NCBI GenBank assembly: GCA_000752675.2
Contig: LM994627.1
Coordinates: 63,766-127,765 of the forward strand
DNA: 64,000 bases
Source: a bacterium OL-1
Lineage (GTDB): Bacteria > Actinomycetota > Coriobacteriia > Coriobacteriales > Atopobiaceae
Direction of reading: 5' to 3'
Made by a program: the position numbers and the translations under genes. Below the pieces are notes generated by a model that was not told the DNA's origin, made no database searches, and saw only the letters and a program-made list of their open reading frames with translations. Of this stretch, positions 25,062-33,943 are shown one piece after another; positions within the stretch are counted from its first letter, which is position 1; each line of letters opens with the position of its first letter.

Positions 25062-26462
25062 CTATTCCAGCGCAAGGAAGGCACAATAGCCCTTGTAGGC
25101 CTCCCAGATGTCCGCCTTGCTCGTGACCTCCCAGGGGGAGTGCATCGAGAGCACGCCAATGCCGGAGTCAATCACGTTCATGCCATAGGTGGCCAGGATG
25201 TAGGCGATGGTGCCACCGCCACCGGCGTCAACGCGGCCGAGCTCGGCGGTCTGGAAGCGGACGTCTGCGTCATCCATCACGCGACGGATGAGGGCAACGT
25301 ACTCGGCGTCGGCATCGTTGGAGCCAGACTTGCCGCTGCCTCCCGTATACTTGTTGAATGTGAGACCGCGCCCGAGAAAGCACGAGTTCTTTGCCTCGAA
25401 GACCGAGGAGTAGTTGGGGTCGAAGGCTGCGGAGACGTCACTCGAGAGCATGCGAGAGCGCTCGAGGCAACGGCGCAGCGCCAGGGGAGTACCCTGTCCG
25501 GCTGCCTCGATAAGCTCGGCCATGACATCCTCAAAGAAGCGGCTGCTCATCGAGGTAGCACCGCGGCTGCCAATCTCCTCCTTGTCAACAAGGATGGTGA
25601 CGGCGGTGCGCTTGGGCGCCTCGCACGCAAGCTGGGCAAGAAGCGAGGGGTAGGCGCAGGAGCGGTCGTCCTGGCCGTAGCCCAGGATCATCGAACGGTC
25701 CAGGCCCATGTCGCGCGCCTGGCCTGCGGGCACAATCTCAAGCTCGGCGGAGAGCAGGTCCTCCTCGGTGATATCGTACTTCTCGGCGAGAATATCAAGG
25801 ACGGTTGCCTTAACCGCTTCTTTGTCCTGGTCCTTCTCGGCGCCGTCGCTAGCTGCCCTGGGGCGGTTGCCCACAATCACGTCGAGAAGCTCGCCCTCAA
25901 TGAGCTCGGACGCCTTCTTCTGCATCTGCTCACGGGCAAGGTGGGGGAGAAGGTCGGAGACGCAGAAGACGGGGTCCGAGGGGTCCTCGCCAATCACGAC
26001 CTTGATGACACTCCCGTCCTTCTTGGCAACAACGCCATGGATTGCCAGAGGCAGGGTTGCCCACTGGTAGGTCTTCACGCCGCCGTAGTAGTGCGTGTCA
26101 AGCGTGGCGATGTCGTTTCTCTCCTCGAGCGGGTTCTGCTTGACGTCCAGGCGGGGCGAGTCGATGTGGGCACCAAGGATGTTGACGCCCTGCTCAAGGG
26201 GCTCCGTGCCCAGTTCGATGAGCATGAGGCTCTTGCCGCGAACCGACGCGTAGACCTTGTCGCCGGCCGATAGCTTCTCGCCTGCCTTGACAGCCTCCTC
26301 AAGCGGGCGATACCCATGTGCCTCCGCAAGCTCGATGGCGGTTGAGCAGCACTCTCGCTCCGTCTTGTTCTCAGAGATGAACTTTCGGTACCCCTCGCAG
26401 AATTCAGTGAGCTGCGCCAGGTCCTTCTCGCCATAGCCCTTCCAGGCGTTTGGTCTCTCCAT
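25062..26462 (-). CDS. M18-family aminopeptidase
   Basis: Zinc aminopeptidase of the aspartyl aminopeptidase/LAP4 family, about 466 residues, cytoplasmic, removing N-terminal residues from imported peptides. Metal and catalytic segments are GAHIDSPRLDVK (His, Asp), DKEEIGSRGATS (Glu pair), SSDVSAAFDPNY (Asp) and the C-terminal SMHSPWEV (His). The start at 26462 follows GGGAGCAGGA; the 17 codons upstream lack support. It has its own terminator. It fits with the peptide uptake genes nearby. Confidence 0.92.
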   Translation of the reverse strand: MERPNAWKGYGEKDLAQLTEFCEGYRKFISENKTERECCSTAIELAEAHGYRPLEEAVKAGEKLSAGDKVYASVRGKSLMLIELGTEPLEQGVNILGAHIDSPRLDVKQNPLEERNDIATLDTHYYGGVKTYQWATLPLAIHGVVAKKDGSVIKVVIGEDPSDPVFCVSDLLPHLAREQMQKKASELIEGELLDVIVGNRPRAASDGAEKDQDKEAVKATVLDILAEKYDITEEDLLSAELEIVPAGQARDMGLDRSMILGYGQDDRSCAYPSLLAQLACEAPKRTAVTILVDKEEIGSRGATSMSSRFFEDVMAELIEAAGQGTPLALRRCLERSRMLSSDVSAAFDPNYSSVFEAKNSCFLGRGLTFNKYTGGSGKSGSNDADAEYVALIRRVMDDADVRFQTAELGRVDAGGGGTIAYILATYGMNVIDSGIGVLSMHSPWEVTSKADIWEAYKGYCAFLALE

Positions 26463-26659
26463 TCCTGCTCCCTTCCAAAGTCCTCGGGTAAGCTCCGGAG
26501 AAGACTGTATCACCCATGGAACTCGCGCCGTTCATCGCGCCGCTCGCCGGATGTCATCTGAGTTGTGAAATGAGAAAAACGATAAAACACGCGTATCCCC
26601 ATATGCTATGCTGAATAGCATTGCGTACAGCCAATCCGCTCTCGAAGGAGCCAGAATCC

Positions 26660-26920
26660 GTGAACGTCCTCAACGTCATCCTCCTTGTCTTGCTGTTCAT
26701 CTCCGGCCTGCTCACCGTGGCTCTCGTCCTCATGCACTCGGGCAAGGGCACGGGCGTGTCTGACATGATTGCCTCCTCGCTCTACAATGCCTCCGCCGGC
26801 TCTGGCATCTGGGAGAAGAACCTCGACAGGCTCACAGTCATCACCTCCGTCATCTTTGTGGTGTGCGTCATCGTGATGGCGGTGACCTTCCCCACGGGGA
26901 CCATCGGCCTGGTTGGCTAG
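26660..26920 (+). CDS. secG: Preprotein translocase subunit SecG
   Basis: Small subunit of the SecYEG channel, 86 residues with two membrane helices (VILLVLLFISGLLTVALVLM and LTVITSVIFVVCVIVMAVTF). Between them is the conserved cytosolic loop HSGKGTGVSDMIASSLYNASAGSG. GTG 26660 is favoured because GAAGGAG lies about 9 bases upstream; the frame also allows an ATG at 26621. In many actinobacteria secG directly follows tpiA. Here 4.6 kb of other genes lie between them. Confidence 0.93.
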   Translation: MNVLNVILLVLLFISGLLTVALVLMHSGKGTGVSDMIASSLYNASAGSGIWEKNLDRLTVITSVIFVVCVIVMAVTFPTGTIGLVG

Positions 26921-26945
26921 GCCTTCTCGGAAAACGGTTTCATGC

Positions 26946-26980
26946 GGGACGGAGCGGCGAGTGCCCTCCGTCCCTTTTTT
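26946..26980 (+). terminator. Rho-independent terminator after secG
   Basis: GGGACGGAG (26946-26954) pairs with CTCCGTCCC (26966-26974), followed by TTTTTT. Confidence 0.9.
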
Positions 26981-27095
26981 ATCAGCACCACATTCTTTGG
27001 TTAACAAGTGGGACATTGAACCATCGAGTTGGCATCCTTAAACGCTTGCAAGCCTATGCTGGTGACATAAAGGCTTGTCGCAAGGAGGATGCCAC

Positions 27096-27911
27096 ATGTA
27101 CATGGAGAGAAGCACCTGGACGCAGGTTCGTGACTACTTCAAGGAGCACGACCTGGTGATTATTGGAGTTGGCTCGACGGAGTGCCACGGCAGGCACAAT
27201 CCGCTGGGCACCGATACCATGGCGCCAGACAAGATCCTTGAGCTGCTGGAACAGCGCGACGGGACGTATCTTGTGGCACCAACACTTCCCTATGGCGCAA
27301 CGGACGACCTCGTTGGGTACCCTGGCACGGTGAGCCTTGGTGTCCAGGGGCTCTACGACGTCCTTTCGAGCATCACGCGGCAGCTCAGAGCCTATGGCGC
27401 ACGCCGCTTCGTCTTCCTCAATGGCCATGGCGGTAACGTCAAATCTCTCTCTATGGCGTCGATGGACCTGAACGATGCCGGCTGCCTTGCGGCGGTGGTC
27501 AACTGGTGGAGGGTTGCCCCGCAGCTTGATCCCGCATGGGGCGGCGGGCACGGTGGCGCCATGGAGACCAGCGCCAACCTTGCCATCGATCCCGCTTCCG
27601 TTGACATGTCGCAGGTGACAGACGAGAACCTGCTCCCCGACATTGGGGCCGACATGCCCTCAACGGGATGGAACAGCGTGATCTTTGGCGGTGCCGAGGT
27701 GGAGTTCCCGCGAAGGCTCGCCCGGTTTGCAAGCTCCGGCTGGGTTGCCGAAGGCCACGAGGACCATCCGCGCGGCGCAAGCGCCGAGCTTGGGAAGGCG
27801 ATGCTTGAGGGCACTGCGGCGTGGCTACAGGAGTTCACGCATGCCCTCGAGGCGGAGACGCTGCCCAAGCCAATCGACTTCTCTCGGGCAACGGAGCACC
27901 TCGACCAGTAG
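27096..27911 (+). CDS. Creatininase-family amidohydrolase, paralogue 2
   Basis: 271 residues with the same metal-site layout as paralogue 1: GSTECHGRHNPLGTD, LNGHGGN and GGGHGGAMETS. ATG 27096 lies 8 bases after AAGGAGG; ATG 27102 is also possible. The C-terminus carries extra residues (FSRATEHLDQ). It begins a likely operon with paralogue 3 and the M42 peptidase. The middle position of the first motif is Cys here, Asn in paralogue 1 and Glu in paralogue 3, so the three may differ in substrate. Confidence 0.85.
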   Translation: MYMERSTWTQVRDYFKEHDLVIIGVGSTECHGRHNPLGTDTMAPDKILELLEQRDGTYLVAPTLPYGATDDLVGYPGTVSLGVQGLYDVLSSITRQLRAYGARRFVFLNGHGGNVKSLSMASMDLNDAGCLAAVVNWWRVAPQLDPAWGGGHGGAMETSANLAIDPASVDMSQVTDENLLPDIGADMPSTGWNSVIFGGAEVEFPRRLARFASSGWVAEGHEDHPRGASAELGKAMLEGTAAWLQEFTHALEAETLPKPIDFSRATEHLDQ

Positions 27912-27984
27912 CGCACACTGCATAGCTGCATCTGTACCAGGCGTTCCCGCCTGCCGAGGAACGGGCGGACAACAAGGAGGAGAA

Positions 27985-28806
27985 ATGCGCATCGAGCTGA
28001 GTACCTGGCCTGCCGTGAAAGACTACTTTGAGCGGGGAAACGACCTCGTCGTCATGGCCATAGGAAGCACGGAGGAGCACGGGAGGCACAACCCGCTGGG
28101 AACAGACACCCTTGCACCCAATCTGCTGCTGGAAAAGATTGATGCTGCCCTTGGCGAGGACGTGCTCATTGCGCCCACGATTCCCTTTGGCAACGCGGAT
28201 GACCTCCTGGGGTTTCCGGGAACGCTCTCGATAGGCTATGACCTTCTCCGTTCGCTTGTCCGGACGCTCAGCATGCAGCTCTGCGACTATGGAGCAAGAA
28301 GGTTCCTCTTCATCAACGGCCACGGCCCCAACATCAAGCCCATCTCAAGCGTGTGCGAGGAGCTCAATAGGCGAGGGTGCCTCGCGGCAAGGGCGGATTG
28401 GTGGCTCATGGCAGGCGAGCTCAACCCTGCGTGGGGCGGTGGCCATGGCGGGGCAGAGGAGACGGCTGCGGTGATGGCCGTCGACCCCTCGCTTGTGGAT
28501 TCCTCCGAGCTTGGCCCCATGGCGCTTGCTAACGACATCTCCGACGAGCTTCCCACGTCTGGCTGGGACAACGTTGAGTTCAAGGGCGCTCACGTTGCCA
28601 TTCCGCGTGACGCCTGCCGCTACGCCGGCAACGGCTGGATTGGCCCCGACGACCCAGCGAACGCCAACCCGGAGTGGGGAGGCCAGATGATGGACGGCGT
28701 AGCCAGCTACCTCGTCGACTTCATCGGCGCCCTCAAGCGCGCGCCGCTTCCCGCGCCCATGCCCGTCCGCACTACCAAGGCATACGGCGGCAATGGCGAC
28801 AAGTAA
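27985..28806 (+). CDS. Creatininase-family amidohydrolase, paralogue 3
   Basis: 273 residues: GSTEEHGRHNPLGTD, INGHGPN (the usual second Gly of HGGN is Pro) and GGGHGGAEETA. ATG 27985 follows AAGGAGGAG. Located 73 bases after paralogue 2 and 47 bases before the M42 peptidase. Like the others it has the 'NWW/DWW' segment and a DPANANPEWG stretch close to DDPKQASAEWG of paralogue 1, so the three arose by duplication. The substrate is unknown; small amides released from peptides are one possibility. Confidence 0.85.
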   Translation: MRIELSTWPAVKDYFERGNDLVVMAIGSTEEHGRHNPLGTDTLAPNLLLEKIDAALGEDVLIAPTIPFGNADDLLGFPGTLSIGYDLLRSLVRTLSMQLCDYGARRFLFINGHGPNIKPISSVCEELNRRGCLAARADWWLMAGELNPAWGGGHGGAEETAAVMAVDPSLVDSSELGPMALANDISDELPTSGWDNVEFKGAHVAIPRDACRYAGNGWIGPDDPANANPEWGGQMMDGVASYLVDFIGALKRAPLPAPMPVRTTKAYGGNGDK

Positions 28807-28853
28807 CGTCAGCACGTACGCGATATTGGCTCCCAAGAGAGAGGCAAGTGGCA

Positions 28854-29927
28854 ATGGATTTCAACGATAGCGAGGTCGTGGACCTTCTCGGCAGGCTCTC
28901 TAACGCAAAGTCCCCCTCGGGCTTCGAGGACGAGACCATAGAGGTCGTGCGCGACTTCTGCCAAGGGTGGGCAAAGGTCGAGACCAACAGCGTCCACGAC
29001 GCACTCGTCACCCCCAAGAACTTTACAGGCGAGAAGCCCGTGCTCATGCTCGATGCCCACGGCGACGAGGTTGGAGGCATGGTCAAGTCCATCCGCTCCA
29101 ACGGCACGATGACCTTCGTTGAACTAGGACGCTTCTCTCCCAACGTGCTCACCGGCCAGGACGTGCTGGTGAGAAACACGCTTGGCGAGTGGGTCCATGG
29201 CGTGATTGGCGTGAAGCCGCCCCACTTCATGAGCGCTGCCGAGCGCGCCTCCGGAGAGCTGCAGCTCATCCTGGACGTTGGCGCCACCTCCAAGGAGGAG
29301 GCGGTAAACGTCTTCCATATGGGCATGGGCGAGCCTTTTGTCCCGGCCACCAAGTTCGAGTACAACGAGAAGACTGGCGTTGCGTTGGGGAAGGCATTCG
29401 ACTGCCGCGCAGGAGTCACCGCAGAGCTCCTCGCCCTGCGCGAGCTTTCTAGCCGCACGGATCTACCCTTTGACGTTGTTGCCTCGGTGAGCTCGATGGA
29501 GGAGGTGGGGGAGCGCGGCGTGCTGGCAGCGGCGCTGCACTTCGATCCCATGGTCGCCTTCATGTTTGAGGGCTGCCCGGCAGATGACACGTTTACCATC
29601 CCCGATGACGTCCAGACTGCCTTTCGCCATGGCCCCATGTTTCGCTACTTTGACTGCTGCATGATTACGAACCCTCGCTACCAGCGCTTTGTACTCAAAT
29701 GTGCGGCGGAGGCGGGACTTGTCTGCCAAACGAGCGTGCGGGAGGGCGGCGGCACCGACGGCGGCCCCACCCACATGCTTGACATCCCCTGCGTGGTCGC
29801 TGGCGTTCCCAGTCGCTACGTCCACTCGGGAACCGCGCTGTGCACGCTCTATGACGTAAAGATGACGGCGGAGGTTGCGGTTGCCGTGGCCGAGCGGATT
29901 ACTCCGGATGCCGTTCGCTCCTTTTAA
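28854..29927 (+). CDS. M42-family glutamyl aminopeptidase-like metallopeptidase
   Basis: 357-residue member of the M42 family (large tetrahedral dinuclear-metal aminopeptidases, sometimes annotated as endoglucanase). Metal ligands and catalytic positions: His in MLDAHGDEVGG, Asp in KAFDCRAG, Glu-Glu in SSMEEVGERG, Asp/Glu in FEGCPADDT and His in PSRYVHSG. ATG 28854 has only a weak ribosome site (GAGGCAAG). It closes the creatininase operon and precedes a peptide-binding protein gene, consistent with peptide breakdown. Confidence 0.9.
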   Translation: MDFNDSEVVDLLGRLSNAKSPSGFEDETIEVVRDFCQGWAKVETNSVHDALVTPKNFTGEKPVLMLDAHGDEVGGMVKSIRSNGTMTFVELGRFSPNVLTGQDVLVRNTLGEWVHGVIGVKPPHFMSAAERASGELQLILDVGATSKEEAVNVFHMGMGEPFVPATKFEYNEKTGVALGKAFDCRAGVTAELLALRELSSRTDLPFDVVASVSSMEEVGERGVLAAALHFDPMVAFMFEGCPADDTFTIPDDVQTAFRHGPMFRYFDCCMITNPRYQRFVLKCAAEAGLVCQTSVREGGGTDGGPTHMLDIPCVVAGVPSRYVHSGTALCTLYDVKMTAEVAVAVAERITPDAVRSF

Positions 29928-30139
29928 GCAGAGCGGGACCCCTGGCAATTTGGAGTTGCGTTAACGGGTAATTACATTGTCATTTCATAAACTTTTCTAT
30001 TTACGTTCTTAACGTTACATGTGGACTATTCGACCTTAATGAACACTGTTTAGAAACAATAGCCCGCTACCCTGTTTCACAACATCAAGGTGGGACTTGA
30101 TGCTTTGACAGTCAAATTGGTGTGGAAGAGGAGGAGCAT

Positions 30140-31822
30140 ATGGAAGACAGGTTTGGCGGAGTCTCTCGTCGAGGCTTCATCAAGGGTGGCGTCGCAGCCG
30201 CCGCACTGGCCGGTCTCGCGGGATGCGGCAAGAACAACTCTGGAAGTGCGACTTCGGGTGGCTCTTCTTCTGATGCGGGAGCCAGCACGGGCGGCGTGCT
30301 GAAGTACTACATCAACGACCCCGTTGCCATCGACCCCTACAACACGCAGGAGTCCGAGGGCACCCAGGTCGCGAAGTGCCTGTTCGATTCCCTCACCAAG
30401 TACAACTACGACACCAAGGAGCTTGAGCCGGCGGCGGCCGAGTCCTGGGAGTCCAACGACGACGCGACCCAGTGGACCTTCCACATCCGCAAGGACTGCA
30501 AGTTCCACAACGGTGACACCGTGAAGGCAGAGGACTTCAAGCGCGCCTTTGAGCGCATCTGCGACCCAACGATGAAGACCCCCTCGGACGTTGCCTACCA
30601 CCTCGACCCCGTCAAGGGCGCCAAGGAGATGCAGGCGGGCGAGGCCGACGAGATCTCTGGCGTCACGTGCCCCGACGACAACACGCTCGTCTTCGAGCTC
30701 ACCACCCCTATGTCCGAGTGGCCGCTCGTCTGCGCCCACCAGGCGCTCGTGCCTGTTCCTAAGGCGGCACGAGACGATCCCGACAGCTTCCTCGTTGCCC
30801 CCATCGGCAATGGCCCCTTCCAGATGGATGGCACCTGGGTCTCCGGCCAGTACATCAACGTCAAGAAGTTCGACGGCTACTATGGCACCCCCGCAAAGCT
30901 CGATGCCGTGAACTTCTCCATCCAGAAGGACCCGGACACCGCCTTCAAGGAGTTCCAGGCCGGCAACATCGACTTCTGCTCCGTGCCCTCCGGCCGTCTT
31001 GCCGAGGTCGAGCAGCAGTATGGCACCTCTGACGACGGCTATACCGTGACCCCCAAGAAGCAGGTCCTTACTGGTGCCGAGGCCTCAACCTACTGGCTCA
31101 TCTGCGAGATGGGCGACGAGACCCTTGGCAAGAAGGAGGTCCGCCAGGCACTTAGCCTTGCCATCAACCGCCAGAACATCTGCGACACGCTCTTCGAGGG
31201 CTCCCGCAAGCCTGCCACAAGCTGCTTCCCGCCGCTTATCGATGACTCCCCTGATTCCACGTGGGAGTACTGCGACTACGACCCCGAGAAGGCCAAGGAG
31301 ATTCTTGATAGCGCCGGCTACACGGCAGACGCGGACGGCAAGCGCAACCTCACGGTTAAGCTCTCCTACAACTCCGGTGGCGGCCACGAGGACATCATGT
31401 CCATCATCCAGGGCGACTTCGAGGCCATCGGCGTGACCGTTCAGCAGAACTCCCTGGAATGGGCTGCCTACCTCACCGCGCTCGATGACGGTGGCTTCCA
31501 GCTCGGCCGCATGGGCTGGATCACCGACTACCCCAACATGGACAACTTCCTGTACCCCAACTTCTACAGCACCTCGTCGAACAACTACGGCAAGTACTCC
31601 AACCCTGAGTTCGACAAGCTGGTCGAGGACGCCCGCAAGGTCACCGACGAGGAGGAGCGCAAGTCCGAGTATCGCAAGGCCTGCAAGCTCCTGGGCGAGG
31701 ACATGCCGGTCATCCCCATCATGTTCTACGCGCACGACCACATTGGCTCCGAGAGGATTCAGAGCCTGTACTACGACCCGGCAGGCATTGCCCACCTAGG
31801 CGAGGCTAGCGTCCAGGCCTAG
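30140..31822 (+). CDS. Peptide ABC transporter substrate-binding lipoprotein
   Basis: 560-residue DppA/OppA-type binding protein with twin-arginine signal and lipobox (SRRGFIKGG...GLAGC). Similar along its length to the orphan binding protein at 23102. ATG 30140 has GAGGAG 4 bases before it. The preceding ~210 bases (29928-30139) are clearly AT-richer than the genes and should hold the promoter. It is followed after a strong hairpin by two permease and two ATPase genes, forming a complete transporter operon. Confidence 0.93.
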   Translation: MEDRFGGVSRRGFIKGGVAAAALAGLAGCGKNNSGSATSGGSSSDAGASTGGVLKYYINDPVAIDPYNTQESEGTQVAKCLFDSLTKYNYDTKELEPAAAESWESNDDATQWTFHIRKDCKFHNGDTVKAEDFKRAFERICDPTMKTPSDVAYHLDPVKGAKEMQAGEADEISGVTCPDDNTLVFELTTPMSEWPLVCAHQALVPVPKAARDDPDSFLVAPIGNGPFQMDGTWVSGQYINVKKFDGYYGTPAKLDAVNFSIQKDPDTAFKEFQAGNIDFCSVPSGRLAEVEQQYGTSDDGYTVTPKKQVLTGAEASTYWLICEMGDETLGKKEVRQALSLAINRQNICDTLFEGSRKPATSCFPPLIDDSPDSTWEYCDYDPEKAKEILDSAGYTADADGKRNLTVKLSYNSGGGHEDIMSIIQGDFEAIGVTVQQNSLEWAAYLTALDDGGFQLGRMGWITDYPNMDNFLYPNFYSTSSNNYGKYSNPEFDKLVEDARKVTDEEERKSEYRKACKLLGEDMPVIPIMFYAHDHIGSERIQSLYYDPAGIAHLGEASVQA

Positions 31823-31839
31823 TCCCCACGAGCTCGTGC

Positions 31840-31870
31840 GGGGCATCGGGTTTCCGGTGCCCCGCCCCGT
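31840..31870 (+). terminator. Attenuating hairpin between binding protein and permease genes
   Basis: GGGGCATCGG (31840-31849) pairs with CCGGTGCCCC (31854-31863) over a 4-base loop, followed by GCCCCGTCTTAAT rather than a clean T-run. Such a hairpin would keep the binding protein in excess over the permease. Confidence 0.6.
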
Positions 31871-31921
31871 CTTAATATCGGCATCTATTGGCTCGTCCCA
31901 TGTGGTGGCAGGGGAGTGACC

Positions 31922-32962
31922 ATGGGAAAATACATCATCAAGCGCGTTTTGCAGTTCATCCCGGTGTTCTTGGGAGTCACACTGATTCTGTTCTCCCTCG
32001 AGAACATCGTCCCGGGAGACCCAATCAGGCTGATTGCCGGAGACAAGAAACTCGACCCCGTCACCGAGAACAACCTGCGCGCCTCGTTCCACCTCATCGA
32101 GACGAACGACGATGGCACAATCAAGTACGACGAGAACGGCAACACCATCGAGACCCCCATGTGGGAGAGGTACTTCCTCTACGTTGGGGGCCTTCTCCAC
32201 GGCGACCTTGGCGTGAGCTACCAGAAGTCTGGCCAGTCGGTCTCGAGCATTCTGGCAGACAAGTACCCCTATACTGTGCGGCTTGCCATTGTGGCTATCA
32301 TCATGGAGGCGGTGCTCGGCATAGGAGCCGGCATAGTGAGCGCACTCAAACGCTACTCATTCTGGGACATATTTGTCACGTTCCTCTCGGCCCTGTTCGT
32401 CTCCATGCCCGCATTCTGGTTAGGCATGCTCTTACAGCTGTTCTTTGGCGTGTTCCTCAAGGATGCCACTGGCGGCGCCTTCTACCTGCCAATATCTGGC
32501 GCTGGTGGCCCGTATGCCGAGTTCCAAGACTGGGTGTACTACATACTCCCCGCGTTCACCCTGGCTGCAATCTCGATGGCATACACGGCCCGCATCATGC
32601 GCTCCCAGCTGCTTGAGGTCATGAACCAGGACTACATCCGCACGGCAAAGGCCAAGGGGCTCTCTCGCAAGGACATCGTCATTCACCACGCCCTCAAGAA
32701 CGCGCTTATCCCCGTGGTCACCTACATTGGCATGGACTTTGGCGGCCTTCTTGCCGGTGCCATCCTCACCGAGACGGTCTTCAACTGGCCGGGCGTTGGC
32801 TACGAGACCTATCGTGCCATCACCCAGCGTGACTGGCCGCTGGTACTTGGCTCGGTAACGGTCATCGTGGTTGTGGTCATGGTCATCAACCTGATCGTCG
32901 ACGTGAGCTATGCCTTCCTTGACCCGCGCATTCGCTTTGGCGCACCCAAGAACGAGAGGTAG
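31922..32962 (+). CDS. Peptide ABC transporter permease (DppB/OppB type)
   Basis: 346 residues, six membrane helices. It starts with the family N-terminus KYIIKRVLQFIPVFLGVTLI and carries the ATPase-contact EAA loop TAKAKGLSRKDIVIHHALKNALIP. ATG 31922 follows GGGGAG by 5 bases; a GTG at 31916 lies in the ribosome site. The first periplasmic loop is long (about residues 35-95), as usual for DppB. Confidence 0.93.
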   Translation: MGKYIIKRVLQFIPVFLGVTLILFSLENIVPGDPIRLIAGDKKLDPVTENNLRASFHLIETNDDGTIKYDENGNTIETPMWERYFLYVGGLLHGDLGVSYQKSGQSVSSILADKYPYTVRLAIVAIIMEAVLGIGAGIVSALKRYSFWDIFVTFLSALFVSMPAFWLGMLLQLFFGVFLKDATGGAFYLPISGAGGPYAEFQDWVYYILPAFTLAAISMAYTARIMRSQLLEVMNQDYIRTAKAKGLSRKDIVIHHALKNALIPVVTYIGMDFGGLLAGAILTETVFNWPGVGYETYRAITQRDWPLVLGSVTVIVVVVMVINLIVDVSYAFLDPRIRFGAPKNER

Positions 32963-32968
32963 GCAGGC

Positions 32969-33940
32969 ATGGCTGATAACACCGCACAGACGCAAGAGAA
33001 AGCCAATGACGAGAACACCCTGGGCATCTTCTCGGCAAAGGCTGCCGCCGCAGCCGTCAATGCCCAGACCTCGTCTCGCACTATGTGGGGCGATGCTTGG
33101 AAGAGGCTGAAGCGCAACAAGCTTGCTATGATCGGCATGATCTGGATTGGCTTCGTCATCGTTGTTGCCCTGACGGCAGACCTTTGGGTTCCGGGTACGC
33201 TTGGCAGCCCAACCGAGACCGAATCGGCAACTATGGCGCAGAACTCTAGGCTTGCGCCATCGGCCGAGCATCCCTTTGGCACCGACACGCTGGGGCGTGA
33301 CGTCCTCTGCCGCGTCATCTACGGTTCGAGGATCTCGCTTGCCGTCGGCGTTCTTGCAACTGCCATTTCGACCGTGCTGGGCCTCATCATGGGCGCACTT
33401 GCCGCCTATTACGGTGGCATTTGGGACACCGTCATCATGAGGTTGGCCGACATCTTCTTAGCCTTCCCGTACACGCTCTTTGTCATCGCGATGCTTGCGG
33501 TCATTGGGCCGGGCGTCCAGAACGTGTTTATCGCCATCGGCATCCTGGGCTGGCCGTCCATCGCCCGCGTGTTCCGTTCGGCAATCCTTACCGTCAAGGA
33601 GAACGACTACGTTGACGCGGCGCGTGCGATGGGCGCCTCCGACGCGCGCATCATCGCCCGCCACATCTTCCCCAACTCCGTGGCAGTCATCGTGGTCTAC
33701 GCCACGATGAACATCGGCTCCGCAATCCTCACCGAGGCTGCCCTGTCCTTCCTGGGTATGGGAGTCCAGGCACCCAACCCGTCCTGGGGCATCATGATTC
33801 AGGACGGCGCAACCTACCTGGCCACCCAGCCCTGGCTCATGATCATGCCCGGCCTCGCGATTCTCACCACGGTGCTCGCCTTCACCCTTCTGGGCGATGG
33901 CCTGCGCGATGCCCTCGACGTCAAGATGAAGGATGCCTAA
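32969..33940 (+). CDS. Peptide ABC transporter permease (DppC/OppC type)
   Basis: 323 residues. A soluble N-terminal tail of about 45 residues precedes the first membrane helix (MIGMIWIGFVIVVALTADLW). HPFGTDTLGRDVLCRVIYGSR is the family signature. The EAA loop is DAARAMGASDARIIARHIFPNS. Six bases after the DppB gene, partner in the permease dimer. Confidence 0.93.
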   Translation: MADNTAQTQEKANDENTLGIFSAKAAAAAVNAQTSSRTMWGDAWKRLKRNKLAMIGMIWIGFVIVVALTADLWVPGTLGSPTETESATMAQNSRLAPSAEHPFGTDTLGRDVLCRVIYGSRISLAVGVLATAISTVLGLIMGALAAYYGGIWDTVIMRLADIFLAFPYTLFVIAMLAVIGPGVQNVFIAIGILGWPSIARVFRSAILTVKENDYVDAARAMGASDARIIARHIFPNSVAVIVVYATMNIGSAILTEAALSFLGMGVQAPNPSWGIMIQDGATYLATQPWLMIMPGLAILTTVLAFTLLGDGLRDALDVKMKDA

Positions 33941-33943
33941 GCC

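Noticed and set aside
24502..25086. 194-codon minus-strand open frame across the binding-protein start region
   Set aside because: Overlaps the binding-protein and aminopeptidase genes and crosses a terminator; Arg/Ser-rich translation without motifs.
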